This document shows positions 26,162 to 37,192 of a stretch of DNA of 64,000 nt, one piece after another. The position numbers and the translations under genes are program-made. The notes under the pieces are model-generated. The model ran no database searches. It saw only the letters and a list, made by a program, of their open reading frames with translations, and was not told where the DNA came from. How positions within the stretch are numbered: the first letter of the stretch is position 1; each line of letters begins with the position of its first letter. Origin of the DNA: Methylobacterium sp. E-005 (GTDB lineage Bacteria; Pseudomonadota; Alphaproteobacteria; Rhizobiales; Beijerinckiaceae); assembly GCF_022829725.1 (NCBI RefSeq), contig NZ_JAKSYG010000212.1, positions 29,100 through 93,099 of the forward strand. Reading direction: 5' to 3'.

Positions 26162-26398
26162 ATGGCGAGTGGACCCGTCACAACAGAAAGACCGAGCAGC
26201 CTGTCCGGGCTGACGGAACCGGAAGCCAAGGAGTTCCACGCGATCTTCCTGACGAGCTTCCTCATCTTCACGGCGATCGCCGTGGTCGCCCACATCCTCG
26301 TGTGGCTGTGGCGTCCGTGGCTCCCTGGACCGCAGGGCTACGCCTCCCTTGAGGGCGTCCGCGATGCGGCCCACGCCCTCGTCACGATGATCGGCTGA
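26162..26398 (+). CDS. pufB: LH1 light-harvesting antenna beta chain
   Basis: The 78-residue single-span antenna polypeptide contains the family pattern HAIFLTSFLIFTAIAVVAH followed by ILVWLWRPW. His44 is the expected axial ligand of the antenna bacteriochlorophyll; His26 is also conserved. A C-terminal tail of 25 residues follows the WRPW end, where many LH1 beta chains stop. ACGGAGGT is upstream. It is translated with pufA, ten bases downstream. Confidence 0.95.
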   Translation: MASGPVTTERPSSLSGLTEPEAKEFHAIFLTSFLIFTAIAVVAHILVWLWRPWLPGPQGYASLEGVRDAAHALVTMIG

Positions 26399-26408
26399 GG
26401 AGGCTCGA

Positions 26409-26597
26409 ATGCACAAGGTCTGGTTGCTGTTCGATCCGCGGCGCACGCTGGTGGCTCTGTTCACCTTCCTCTTCATCCTGGCGCTGCTGATCCACTTCAT
26501 TCTGCTCTCGACCGACCGGTTCAACTGGCTGGAAGGTCCGAAGGCCAACAAGCAGGCGAACGCCATCACGCTGGCGCTGCCGCAACTGCCGGCCTGA
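26409..26597 (+). CDS. pufA: LH1 light-harvesting antenna alpha chain
   Basis: The 62-residue protein starts MHKVWLLFDPRRTLVALFTF, typical of LH1 alpha chains. His29 in ALLIHFILLST is the bacteriochlorophyll ligand, and the tail continues with DRFNWLEG. It forms the alpha-beta heterodimer with PufB that assembles as a ring around the reaction centre. GAGGAGGCT upstream is the ribosome-binding site. Confidence 0.96.
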   Translation: MHKVWLLFDPRRTLVALFTFLFILALLIHFILLSTDRFNWLEGPKANKQANAITLALPQLPA

Positions 26598-26608
26598 CGT
26601 CCGGTCCG

Positions 26609-26634
26609 GACCGCGGCGCGCGAGGGCCGCGGTC
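26609..26634 (+). promoter_or_regulatory. Intercistronic mRNA-stabilising hairpin between pufA and pufL
   Basis: Arms GACCGCGGC (26609-26617) and GCCGCGGTC (26626-26634) form a perfect nine-base-pair stem with an eight-base loop, without a T-tract. In Rhodobacter a hairpin at exactly this place blocks 3' decay and keeps pufBA mRNA in excess over pufLM. The same role is inferred here. Confidence 0.75.
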
Positions 26635-26673
26635 ACCCCTGTCTTCTCTCGGCCTGATCGAGGAGCCGCCGCC

Positions 26674-27498
26674 ATGGCGATGCTGAGCTTCGAGCGCAAA
26701 TACAGGATCCGCGGCGGCACGCTGCTCGGCGGCGACCTGTTCGACTTCTGGGTCGGACCGTTCTTCGTCGGATTCTTCGGCGTCGTCGGGCTGTTCTTCA
26801 CCGTGCTCGGCACGGCGCTGGTGATCTACGGCGCGGCGATCGGGCCGACCTGGAACATCTGGCAGATCAACATCGCGCCGCCCGACATCAGCTATGGCCT
26901 GAAGCTCGCGCCCCTCAAGGAAGGCGGCCTCTGGCAGATCATCACCATGTGCGCTCTGGGATCGTTCGTGTCCTGGGCTTTGCGCGAGGTGGAAATCTGC
27001 CGCAAGCTCGGCATCGGCTACCACGTGCCGGTGGCGTTCGGCATGGCGATCTTCGCCTATTTCACCCTGGTGGTGATCCGCCCGTTCCTGATGGGTGCCT
27101 GGGGCTACGGCTTCCCCTACGGTATCCTCAGCCACCTCGATTGGGTGTCCAACACCGGATACCAATATCTCCACTTCCACTACAATCCGGCGCACATGCT
27201 GGCGGTGACATTCTTCTTCACCACGACTTTGGCGCTCGCCATGCACGGCGGCCTGATCCTCTCGGCGACGAACCCGAAGAAGGGCGAGACCGTCAAGACG
27301 CCCGAGCACGAGGACACGTTCTTCCGCGATACGATCGGCTACTCCATCGGCACGCTGGGCGTGCATCGGCTCGGCCTGTTCCTGGCCCTGGCGGCAGGGT
27401 TCTGGAGCGCGGTCTGCATCGTGATCAGCGGCCCGTTCTGGACACAGGGCTGGCCGCAATGGTGGGGCTGGTGGCTCAACCTGCCGGTGTGGGGATGA
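26674..27498 (+). CDS. pufL: Photosynthetic reaction centre L subunit
   Basis: The 274-residue membrane protein has five transmembrane helices. Conserved landmarks are LSFERKYRIRGGTLLGGDLF at the N-terminus, LREVEICRKLGIGYHVP in the third-helix region, the LHFHYNPAHMLAVTFFFTT histidine segment with LAMHGG (special-pair, accessory pigment and iron ligands) and TIGYSIGTLGVHRLGLF. With PufM it binds the bacteriochlorophylls, bacteriopheophytins and quinones of the type II reaction centre. Confidence 0.97.
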   Translation: MAMLSFERKYRIRGGTLLGGDLFDFWVGPFFVGFFGVVGLFFTVLGTALVIYGAAIGPTWNIWQINIAPPDISYGLKLAPLKEGGLWQIITMCALGSFVSWALREVEICRKLGIGYHVPVAFGMAIFAYFTLVVIRPFLMGAWGYGFPYGILSHLDWVSNTGYQYLHFHYNPAHMLAVTFFFTTTLALAMHGGLILSATNPKKGETVKTPEHEDTFFRDTIGYSIGTLGVHRLGLFLALAAGFWSAVCIVISGPFWTQGWPQWWGWWLNLPVWG

Positions 27499-27578
27499 GG
27501 GCGGCAAGGCAAGCGGCACGACACGGATAACACGGGGCCCGCCGCCGTCTGGGCGCGGATCCTCGGGGGAGGCAGGCC

Positions 27579-28559
27579 ATGGCCTATTATCAGAACATCT
27601 TCACGCAGGTTCAGGTACGCCCGCTGAAACCGGAACACGGGGTGCCGGTTTCGGTCGATGACCGGGTCGGCAAGCCATTCAACAGCTATCTGTTCGGGCT
27701 GATCGGCAACAGTCAGGTTGGGCCGATCTACATCGGCTACATCGCGGCCCTGTCGATCACCTGCGGGCTGATCGCCTTCGAGATCATCGGGCTCAACATG
27801 TGGGCCTCGGTGAACTGGGATCCGATCCAGTTCGTCCGGCAATTGCCGTGGCTCGCCCTCGAACCACCGCTGCCCAAATACGGGCTCCGCGTGCTGCCGC
27901 CGCTGAACGAGGGCGGCTGGTGGCTGATCGCCGGTTTCTTCCTCACCGCCTCGATCCTGCTCTGGTGGGTCCATCTCTACCGGCGGGCGAGGGCGCTCGG
28001 GCTGGGCACCCATGTGCCGTGGGCCTTCGCGTCGGCGATCTGGCTCTACCTCGTCCTGGGCTTCATCCGCCCGGTCTTGATGGGCTCGTGGTCGGAGGCG
28101 GTGCCATTCGGCATCTTCCCGCATCTCGATTGGACGGCGGCATTCTCGCTCCGCTACGGAAACCTGTTCTACAACCCGTTCCACATGCTTTCGATCACGT
28201 TCCTCTACGGATCGACGCTCCTGTTCGCGATGCATGGCGGCACCATTCTGGCCTGCTCGCGCTACGGCGCCGAGCGCGAAATCGACCAGATCGTCGATCG
28301 CGGCACCGCCACCGAGCGCGCCGCCCTGTTCTGGCGCTGGACCATGGGCTTCAACGCCACGATGGAGTCGATCCACCGTTGGGCGTGGTGGTTCGCGGTG
28401 CTGACGACGCTGACCGGCGGCATCGGCATCCTGCTCACAGGCACCGTGGTCGACAATTGGTACCTCTGGGCGGTCAAGCACCACGTCGCCCCCAACTATC
28501 CGCAGGTCTACGGCCCGATCGTGGATCCCGCCCATCTCGCACCCGGCCCGAGGCCGTGA
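27579..28559 (+). CDS. pufM: Photosynthetic reaction centre M subunit
   Basis: The 326-residue partner of PufL begins MAYYQNIFTQVQVRGP-like (here VQVRPLKPEHG). It contains NPFHMLSITFLYGSTLLFA with MHGG, and TERAALFWRWTMGFNATMES followed by IHRWAWW, which carries the iron-ligand histidines and glutamate. GTATGHHA-type residues are replaced by normal M-subunit sequence, so this is a regular type II M chain. It lies 80 bases downstream of pufL with GGGGGAGGC as ribosome-binding site. Confidence 0.96.
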   Translation: MAYYQNIFTQVQVRPLKPEHGVPVSVDDRVGKPFNSYLFGLIGNSQVGPIYIGYIAALSITCGLIAFEIIGLNMWASVNWDPIQFVRQLPWLALEPPLPKYGLRVLPPLNEGGWWLIAGFFLTASILLWWVHLYRRARALGLGTHVPWAFASAIWLYLVLGFIRPVLMGSWSEAVPFGIFPHLDWTAAFSLRYGNLFYNPFHMLSITFLYGSTLLFAMHGGTILACSRYGAEREIDQIVDRGTATERAALFWRWTMGFNATMESIHRWAWWFAVLTTLTGGIGILLTGTVVDNWYLWAVKHHVAPNYPQVYGPIVDPAHLAPGPRP

Positions 28560-28569
28560 GGAGGCCGTC

Positions 28570-29682
28570 ATGAAGACGATTCTGGCGGTTGTCGGAGGCG
28601 CGCTCGCGCTGTTCCTCACCATCGCGATGTTCGGTGGCGCGGGCTGGACCCATCCGCCCATGGCGGTCAAGCAGACCGGCTTTCGCGGCACCGCGATGGA
28701 CCTGATCCGTACCCGGGCCGGCAATGAGGCGCTGGCGGAGGCCAACCGGGCGCCGGCACCGGCCGATCCCGCGGAACCCGGCGGGGAGAAGGCCTCCGCG
28801 GTCTACGAGAACGTGCAGGTTCTCGGCGATCTTTCAGCTGAGCAGTTCAACCGCATCATGGTGTCGATCACCGAATGGGTCGCGCCGCAGCAGGGCTGCA
28901 CCTACTGCCACAGCACCGAAAACATGGCCTCCGACGAGCTCTACCAGAAGCGTGTCGCCCGGCGCATGTTTCAGATGACGCAATACATCAACTCGTCCTG
29001 GAAAGAGAATCACGTCCACGAGGCGGGCGTGACTTGCTACACCTGCCACCGGGGCAATCCGGTGCCGGCGAATATCTGGTTCGACCATCCGATCCAGGGC
29101 GCCGGGCGGTTCATCCCGCGCAACAACAGCCAGAACCTCGCCTCGCCTCAGGTCGGCAACACCTCGCTGCCCTACGACGTGTATCAGGCCTTCTACCAGC
29201 ACAAGGAGACGTCCGAGGATGCGATCCGGGTCAACGCCACCACGGCGCTGCCGGAATCCAAGGGCAAGCCGATCCAGGATGCCGAAAAGACGTTCGGCCT
29301 GATGATCAGCATGTCGCAGTCCCTCGGCGTGAACTGCACCTTCTGCCACAACACCCGCTCGGTGGCGCAGTGGGATACGAGTACGCCCAATCGCGTCCAC
29401 GCTTGGTATGGGATCCGCATGGTGCGGGACCTCAACCAGGACTACATGACGCCGCTCACCTCGACTTTCCCGCGCAACCGGCTCGGCGCGCTCGGGGACG
29501 CGCCGAAAATCTACTGCGCGACCTGCCACAACGGCGCCAACAAGCCGCTGAACGGTGCCAAGGTGATCGAGCCCTATCCGGAACTGTCGCACCCGACGGT
29601 CGCGGTGAACCTGCCGACCGGCGAGGCCAAGGATCCGATCCCGGGAACGCAGACGCCGACACCTATCCCGACAAAGCCATGA
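28570..29682 (+). CDS. pufC: Reaction centre tetraheme cytochrome c subunit
   Basis: The 370-residue periplasmic cytochrome re-reduces the photo-oxidised special pair. Four c-type heme motifs are present: CTYCH, CYTCH, CTFCH and CATCH. The N-terminal hydrophobic stretch ILAVVGGALALFLTIAMFGG has no lipobox cysteine, so the protein is probably held by an uncleaved membrane anchor rather than by lipid. The C-terminus is rich in Pro and Thr. It starts ten bases after the pufM stop behind GAGGAGG. There is no pufX. Confidence 0.96.
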   Translation: MKTILAVVGGALALFLTIAMFGGAGWTHPPMAVKQTGFRGTAMDLIRTRAGNEALAEANRAPAPADPAEPGGEKASAVYENVQVLGDLSAEQFNRIMVSITEWVAPQQGCTYCHSTENMASDELYQKRVARRMFQMTQYINSSWKENHVHEAGVTCYTCHRGNPVPANIWFDHPIQGAGRFIPRNNSQNLASPQVGNTSLPYDVYQAFYQHKETSEDAIRVNATTALPESKGKPIQDAEKTFGLMISMSQSLGVNCTFCHNTRSVAQWDTSTPNRVHAWYGIRMVRDLNQDYMTPLTSTFPRNRLGALGDAPKIYCATCHNGANKPLNGAKVIEPYPELSHPTVAVNLPTGEAKDPIPGTQTPTPIPTKP

Positions 29683-29689
29683 TGTGAGC

Positions 29690-29716
29690 GGCGGCGGAGC
29701 TTACGGCTCCGCCGCC
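29690..29716 (+). terminator. Hairpin at the end of the puf operon
   Basis: GGCGGCGGAGC (29690-29700) and GCTCCGCCGCC (29706-29716) form an eleven-base-pair perfect stem with a five-base loop, eight bases after the pufC stop. There is no T-tract, so it may act as a 3' stability element or a factor-assisted terminator. Confidence 0.65.
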
Positions 29717-29789
29717 CGCAAGCCACAGGGAACCTCCGGCGGGTAAGGACGTCGATATCGACGGCCAAGCTCGGCCTTACGAGGCACCC

Positions 29790-29933
29790 ATGACGATCAC
29801 CATCTCGAATCTCCAGCCGCTCATCGCGATCCTGGCCGGGATCCTGATCCTCGTGATGCCGCGGCTCCTGAATTACATCGTCGCGATCTACCTGATCGTC
29901 ATCGGTGTCATCGGCCTGGGAATATTGCGCTGA
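29790..29933 (+). CDS. DUF3096-type membrane miniprotein
   Basis: The 47-residue protein begins MTITISNLQPLIAILAGILI and continues LVMPRLLNYIVAIYLIVIGV. It contains two hydrophobic segments joined by the PRLLNY turn that characterises DUF3096 proteins. GAGGC lies upstream of the ATG. Such miniproteins are common in alphaproteobacteria; their function is unknown. It lies between the puf terminator hairpin and ppdK and has no obvious link to either. Confidence 0.8.
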   Translation: MTITISNLQPLIAILAGILILVMPRLLNYIVAIYLIVIGVIGLGILR

Positions 29934-30098
29934 GCCGCGGCGCGCCCGGGCGGGGGCGTCACGCCTGACAGACCGTCGCCACCGTCAGCCGCGTGCGCAC
30001 AACGCCATCGCGCGTTCATCTTGCGTTGCGGTGCGGGATGGTCCAACCCCGCCCATCAGCTCGGCCGGAGCCGGGCATCTGAGATGGACGGGATCGAC

Positions 30099-32789
<2,691 letters not shown>

Positions 32790-32798
32790 GCGACCCGG

Positions 32799-32818
32799 GG
32801 AGGGCGCGCGCGCCCTCC
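32799..32818 (+). terminator. Hairpin downstream of ppdK
   Basis: GGAGGGCGC (32799-32807) and GCGCCCTCC (32810-32818) form a perfect stem ten bases after the ppdK stop. No T-tract follows, so termination is only likely, not certain. Confidence 0.45.
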
Positions 32819-32922
32819 AACCAAGTCTCAACCAAGCACGAGAAAAGCCGTTGAAAATGCCGGCTCGCTCGACGAACTCGACCGGAGATCCGACGTTGAC
32901 CTATTGAGCCGATGGATCGAGC

Positions 32923-33231
32923 GTGTCTCTTTTCGATCCGCGGCGGGTCTTACGTCACCCGTCAGAAGCACCGGCCATGATCCGATCCGATCCCGCACCC
33001 CTGTGCCTCGGCGAACCGCCGGCCGTCGCCGTGGCACCCCGCGCCGCCATGCGCGCCTATCTGGCGCTCGTTGCAACGCTGGGCGGGGTGGTCACATGCG
33101 GGATGCTGATGATGTCGGTGGCAACCAACAGCGGCGCCGAGGCCGATCGTATCGCCTCGATGCAGGATGGCGGCTACGCGGCGACTCTGGTGGCGGCGCT
33201 GAGCATCAACCTCTCGAAGCCCCTGCGCTGA
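32923..33231 (+). CDS. Small hypothetical membrane protein
   Basis: The frame encodes up to 102 residues from a GTG, or 84 residues from the ATG at 32977. It has one predicted membrane span (MRAYLALVATLGGVVTCGML) and an Ala/Pro-rich N-terminal part. I recognise no family. The end of the protein is a possible periplasmic tail without motifs. It lies alone between ppdK and a convergent DUF882 gene. It may be non-coding; protein-like hydrophobic patterning is the only support. Confidence 0.4.
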   Translation: MSLFDPRRVLRHPSEAPAMIRSDPAPLCLGEPPAVAVAPRAAMRAYLALVATLGGVVTCGMLMMSVATNSGAEADRIASMQDGGYAATLVAALSINLSKPLR

Positions 33232-33317
33232 CGTCTTCCGACCGGCCACCGCTCACAGCCGCCCAACCGGGATCCGGACCATAGACAGGTGCGGTCGGGG
33301 TTGCGACTTCGGTCAGC

Positions 33318-34814
33318 TTAACGCCCCCCGGAGGCGGCCCGTGTCGCCGATCCGGTGAACCGGGCCGCCTCAAGATCGTCGCCCGGACTGCGGGTGCTGA
33401 ACCGCGTCGTCGTACGCTCCGGCGCCGCGGTCACAACGGCGGCGGGCGCGGTGTCGCGGACGCGCGTCGCGGCGATCCGGACGGGCGCGCCGCGGCTCGC
33501 CGGTGTCGCGACGGGACCGGACGCGACGGCGTCGAAGAGGGCGCGTAGCTGCACCTTGGCGTCGGCATCCGGGGCGACCAGGGTACGGGTACGGGTCGGC
33601 TCGGCGGGAACAGGCTTCGCCAGCGCGCGGATCTCGGTTGCGGCTGGAAGGTTGGCCATGCCGCTGTTCAGCGCGGCGAACTGCACCGGTCGCGGCGGCG
33701 GCAACGGCATGGTGAGCGCCGCTACGACGGCAGCGAGATCGGACGGTCGGCGCGGCGGAAGCGGCGCCACCACGGCGGCGATGGCCTCCTCCGCGCTCGA
33801 GGTTGGCGGTACGGCGGTGAGCAGAGCCTTCGCGTCGGTACCCTTCGGGTCGGGCGCCTTCGCCATCTCGCGCTGGATGAGGGAGCCGCGCAGGGCATCG
33901 TCGGCGGCGGGCGCCGCGTAGGCGAGGGCGGTACGGGTCCCGACCGGATCCTGCGGATCGGCACTCGCCACTGCGACAAGAGGTGCGCGACGGGTCCTGG
34001 TCGCCACCGCCACCGGTGGCGGAGCCGGCGCCGGCTCGGACTTGCCGCCACCGAACAGGCTCGCCAGGAAGCCGAACAAGCCGGGCCCGTCCTCCTCCTC
34101 GCCGCTGGCCATCTGCGTGGTGATACCCGCCACGGTGCCGCCGCGGGACAGGATCTCGGCCTTCGCCTCCTCGTAGCGGGGGAACGGACGGTTGTCGCTC
34201 GGCAGCAGCACCGTCTTGCCGTCCGGGAACAGGCGCGCAAGCTGATCGTGGGTCATGCGCGGCCACATCCGAACCGAGCCGACATCGAGATGGATGAACG
34301 GCGTGCCGGCATGCGGATACCAGCCGACGCCGCCGCGCTGCATCTGAAGACCAACCTCGCGGATCCGGTCGATCGATACGTCCGGCAGGTAGAAATCCAT
34401 CGCCTTGCCGAGCATATGCTGGCTGTATTCGGCGACCATCTTCGAGCGGCGGCGCAGCATCGCGTTGGTGCCCGGCGAACGATAGGCCGACACGATATGG
34501 ATTGCCTGACCGGAGCCGACCTGGCGATAGGCCTCCCAAACGGTGTCGAACAGGCGCGGATCCATCTTGGTGGGCTCGTTGATGCGCCAATCGCGCAGGA
34601 GCCAGTTCAGCTGATCGAGCGCCGCGCGGTCGTAGCGCCCGTCACGCTTGAACGTGATGGTCGCGCTTTCCTGCGTGTGCGTGTGGTAGATCGTCAGCGT
34701 GCGGGTGTCGCCGTTGGCGACCGCGTCCTCGGTTTCGGCGGTCCCCGCCAGGAACCCGAGCGCGATGCCCGAGAGGGCGAGGACGAGCTTTCGAAGGGGG
34801 AGAAGGCTCGGCAC
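33318..34814 (-). CDS. DUF882 / peptidase M15-like cell-wall protein
   Basis: The 498-residue protein has an N-terminal export signal (RKLVLALSGIALGFLAGTAE) and a DUF882 (YcbK-like) domain in residues ~40-200. Zn-peptidase-type residues are seen in IVSAYRSPGTNAMLRRRSK, EYSQHMLGKAMDFYLPD and TPFIHLDVG, matching the H-x6-D and HxD pattern of the M15 fold. The C-terminal ~270 residues are low-complexity Ala/Pro/Thr-rich sequence without a domain. It probably trims or binds peptidoglycan in the periplasm. An L,D-transpeptidase gene lies upstream on the same strand, 150 bases away. Confidence 0.85.
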   Translation of the reverse strand: MPSLLPLRKLVLALSGIALGFLAGTAETEDAVANGDTRTLTIYHTHTQESATITFKRDGRYDRAALDQLNWLLRDWRINEPTKMDPRLFDTVWEAYRQVGSGQAIHIVSAYRSPGTNAMLRRRSKMVAEYSQHMLGKAMDFYLPDVSIDRIREVGLQMQRGGVGWYPHAGTPFIHLDVGSVRMWPRMTHDQLARLFPDGKTVLLPSDNRPFPRYEEAKAEILSRGGTVAGITTQMASGEEEDGPGLFGFLASLFGGGKSEPAPAPPPVAVATRTRRAPLVAVASADPQDPVGTRTALAYAAPAADDALRGSLIQREMAKAPDPKGTDAKALLTAVPPTSSAEEAIAAVVAPLPPRRPSDLAAVVAALTMPLPPPRPVQFAALNSGMANLPAATEIRALAKPVPAEPTRTRTLVAPDADAKVQLRALFDAVASGPVATPASRGAPVRIAATRVRDTAPAAVVTAAPERTTTRFSTRSPGDDLEAARFTGSATRAASGGR

Positions 34815-34965
34815 GACGGTCCTGATCCTCTCCCGCCCGCAGCAATCATTGCCGGGCGCCTCCGGCTGTCGCGGAAACGGCTAAGGCTGGACCGTGGCAA
34901 AATCGTGCCCGGATGTGTGGCCGCGCACGTGAAAGTTGCGAGATCGGCTGCCGATGACCCGGCGC

Positions 34966-36948
34966 CTACCAGTAGCTCCGCGGCGCACCCTGCTGCGGCG
35001 CCGGGGTCCACAGCCCGGGCTCACCGTATTCAGGGGCGTCATCGGCCCGTGCAGCACGGCGCAGATGGCGGCGCGGCGGCTCGGCCTCCTCGTAGCGTCC
35101 GGTCGGCCATTCATCAGCCACATGGCGATGGGGCCATCGGCGCTGGGCGCTGTGTGTCTTCGGCGGCATCGGCACAGCCTCGGCCTTGCGCCTGGGCGCC
35201 TCGTCCGGCAGCCGGGCGACCGCTGCGCCGCCGCCGCCCGGCAGACCGAGCGCCGCGCGCATCGGGGCATCATAGCCGTAGAGATCGGGCAGGGTCCGGT
35301 AGGTGCCGCCATCGTCCACGTAGGCCGTGAAATAGGCGAGGTGGACCGGCAGCTTCTCGGGCAACCGAAGCGTGCGCTCGCCCTTGCCGATCAGCTTCTT
35401 GAGGCGCTCGGCGGACCAATCCGGCAGCACCACGTCGGCAAGGCGGAACGGATCGTCCACGCGCACGCAGCCATGGCTGAAGTCGCGCTTGGATGCGGAG
35501 AACAGCGAGCGGTTCGGCGTATCGTGGAGGTAGACCGCGTGCTGGTTCGGGAACATGAACTTGATGAAGCCGAGCGCGTTCCGCTCACCCGGAGGCTGGC
35601 GCAGCGAGATATGACCCCCGTGTCGGACGACCTCGTATCCGCCCCAGGTCTTGCCGCCGTAGCCGGCAAGCTTCGGCGCCATCGTCTTCAGGATCGAGGG
35701 CGGCACATACCAGGACGGGTTGACGACCGCGTATTCCATCAGCCCTGAGAACAGCGGCGTACGCGAGTCCGGCTTGCCGACGATGACCCGGGCCTCGTCG
35801 CGCAGGACACCGCCGCGATAGGCGCGCAGTCGATATTCCGGCACGTTGACCAGGATGTAGTTGGCGCCGAGATCCCCCGGCAGCCAGCGCCACCGCTCCA
35901 TGTTGACGATCAGTTCGGCCTCGCCGCCGGTCAGACGGCCAGCATGGCCGGCATCGGCAAGGGCCAGCACGGTCTGAACGTTCAGGATGCCGGTGGCGGG
36001 CAGCCCGCGACCGCGCTGAAACTTGCTGACCGCGTCGGCGACCACGGAATCGTAGGTGTCCGGCTCGCCGGGACCCTGATCGAATGTGCCGGCCGGCCTG
36101 CTCTCAAGGCCGAAATGCGCGCGCAGCAGCGGCACGCGGGCATCGCGCATGCCGAGCCGCAGGGCCGGACCGGACGGCAGTCGCAGCGGCTTGACCGCGC
36201 TCGGCGCCGGGCCGCGCAGAGCGGCGAGCCGGGCCTTCAGCGCTAGGTAGCCGGGCGTCGCCGGATTGTAGGCCTGAAGCGCTTCGCCAGCCTTCGCGCC
36301 GGCATCGCTGAGCTTGGTCAGCACGTCGTTGCCGGAGGGCAGGTCGAGATGCGGGGTGATCAGCCGTGAGATCGACGCGAGGTTGATCCGACCGCCGCGC
36401 GCGTCCCGGGCGTAGAGCACGGCCGCCGCGGACAGGCGCAGATCGGCGTCCGCAATCGCCTTGTCGTCCGGCTTCTCGGACAGAGTGGGAGTCGTGTAGG
36501 CATGGGCGTCGAGACCATCCTCACCGGCAGCCGCCAAGCGGGCCGAGACGGACTTGGCGGCCTCGGTCCAGCCGCCGTCGGCGACCCAAAGGGGCTTGCC
36601 TGCCCGAGCCTCGTAGAACGACCGGATGGCGTCGCGATCCTTGGTCGTCAGTCGCAGCAGGAGTGGCGCCGGATCGCCGACCCGGGCGAGCACCGCCGCG
36701 CCGAGGGGATCGGTCGGGGCGACGGGTGCGGAGGCCGCCGGCGCCGGCTCGGCGGCGGGGACTTCGGGCTTATAGTCCGGCAACGCGGTCGGTGCTTGGT
36801 CCGGAGGCGCGGTCGGCGTTGGCGCCACCGAGATCGGCGCAGTGAGGGACGGATCGAGCGCAGCGGTTTCGGCAGCCAGGGCGGCCGTGGCCACCGAGCC
36901 GGTCAAGAGGGCGGCCAGCGCCATGAGGCTTGAGCGCGGGACGCGCAT
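34966..36948 (-). CDS. L,D-transpeptidase (YcbB-like)
   Basis: The 660-residue protein has a signal peptide (MRVPRSSLMALAALLTGSVA), a Pro-rich stretch, a scaffold region, a peptidoglycan-binding domain (SVVADAVSKFQRGRGLPATG) and a YkuD catalytic domain with the motif HGCVRVDD; the catalytic cysteine is near residue 494. Such enzymes make 3-3 cross-links in murein. The ATG at 36948 is chosen because the signal peptide follows directly and GGGAG precedes it; the upstream codons are not signal-like. The C-terminal ~110 residues are basic and Pro-rich. Confidence 0.9.
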   Translation of the reverse strand: MRVPRSSLMALAALLTGSVATAALAAETAALDPSLTAPISVAPTPTAPPDQAPTALPDYKPEVPAAEPAPAASAPVAPTDPLGAAVLARVGDPAPLLLRLTTKDRDAIRSFYEARAGKPLWVADGGWTEAAKSVSARLAAAGEDGLDAHAYTTPTLSEKPDDKAIADADLRLSAAAVLYARDARGGRINLASISRLITPHLDLPSGNDVLTKLSDAGAKAGEALQAYNPATPGYLALKARLAALRGPAPSAVKPLRLPSGPALRLGMRDARVPLLRAHFGLESRPAGTFDQGPGEPDTYDSVVADAVSKFQRGRGLPATGILNVQTVLALADAGHAGRLTGGEAELIVNMERWRWLPGDLGANYILVNVPEYRLRAYRGGVLRDEARVIVGKPDSRTPLFSGLMEYAVVNPSWYVPPSILKTMAPKLAGYGGKTWGGYEVVRHGGHISLRQPPGERNALGFIKFMFPNQHAVYLHDTPNRSLFSASKRDFSHGCVRVDDPFRLADVVLPDWSAERLKKLIGKGERTLRLPEKLPVHLAYFTAYVDDGGTYRTLPDLYGYDAPMRAALGLPGGGGAAVARLPDEAPRRKAEAVPMPPKTHSAQRRWPHRHVADEWPTGRYEEAEPPRRHLRRAARADDAPEYGEPGLWTPAPQQGAPRSYW

Positions 36949-37192
36949 CGTGATCTCCCGGGGAGCGGCGACAGGACCGCACGCGCAGATTGTGATTATC
37001 CGCGCAAGCGTGGCATTCAGCAACCGCAGTCGTTCCCAGTAGAGAGTTCGATCTGTTGGAGCTGGTTGGTTATCGAAGCTGTCGAAGCCTCAACTTGATC
37101 GGTGCTCAACCGTTATCGCGTAGCAGTTTCGCAATTGGTTCGCGGCTCGCGGCGGTACGGTCGCCCCGTGCGCTAGCGCACCCAACGCTCCG

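Noticed and set aside
25780..29700. Search for pufX
   Set aside because: pufM is followed directly by pufC and then a hairpin; there is no frame resembling pufX.
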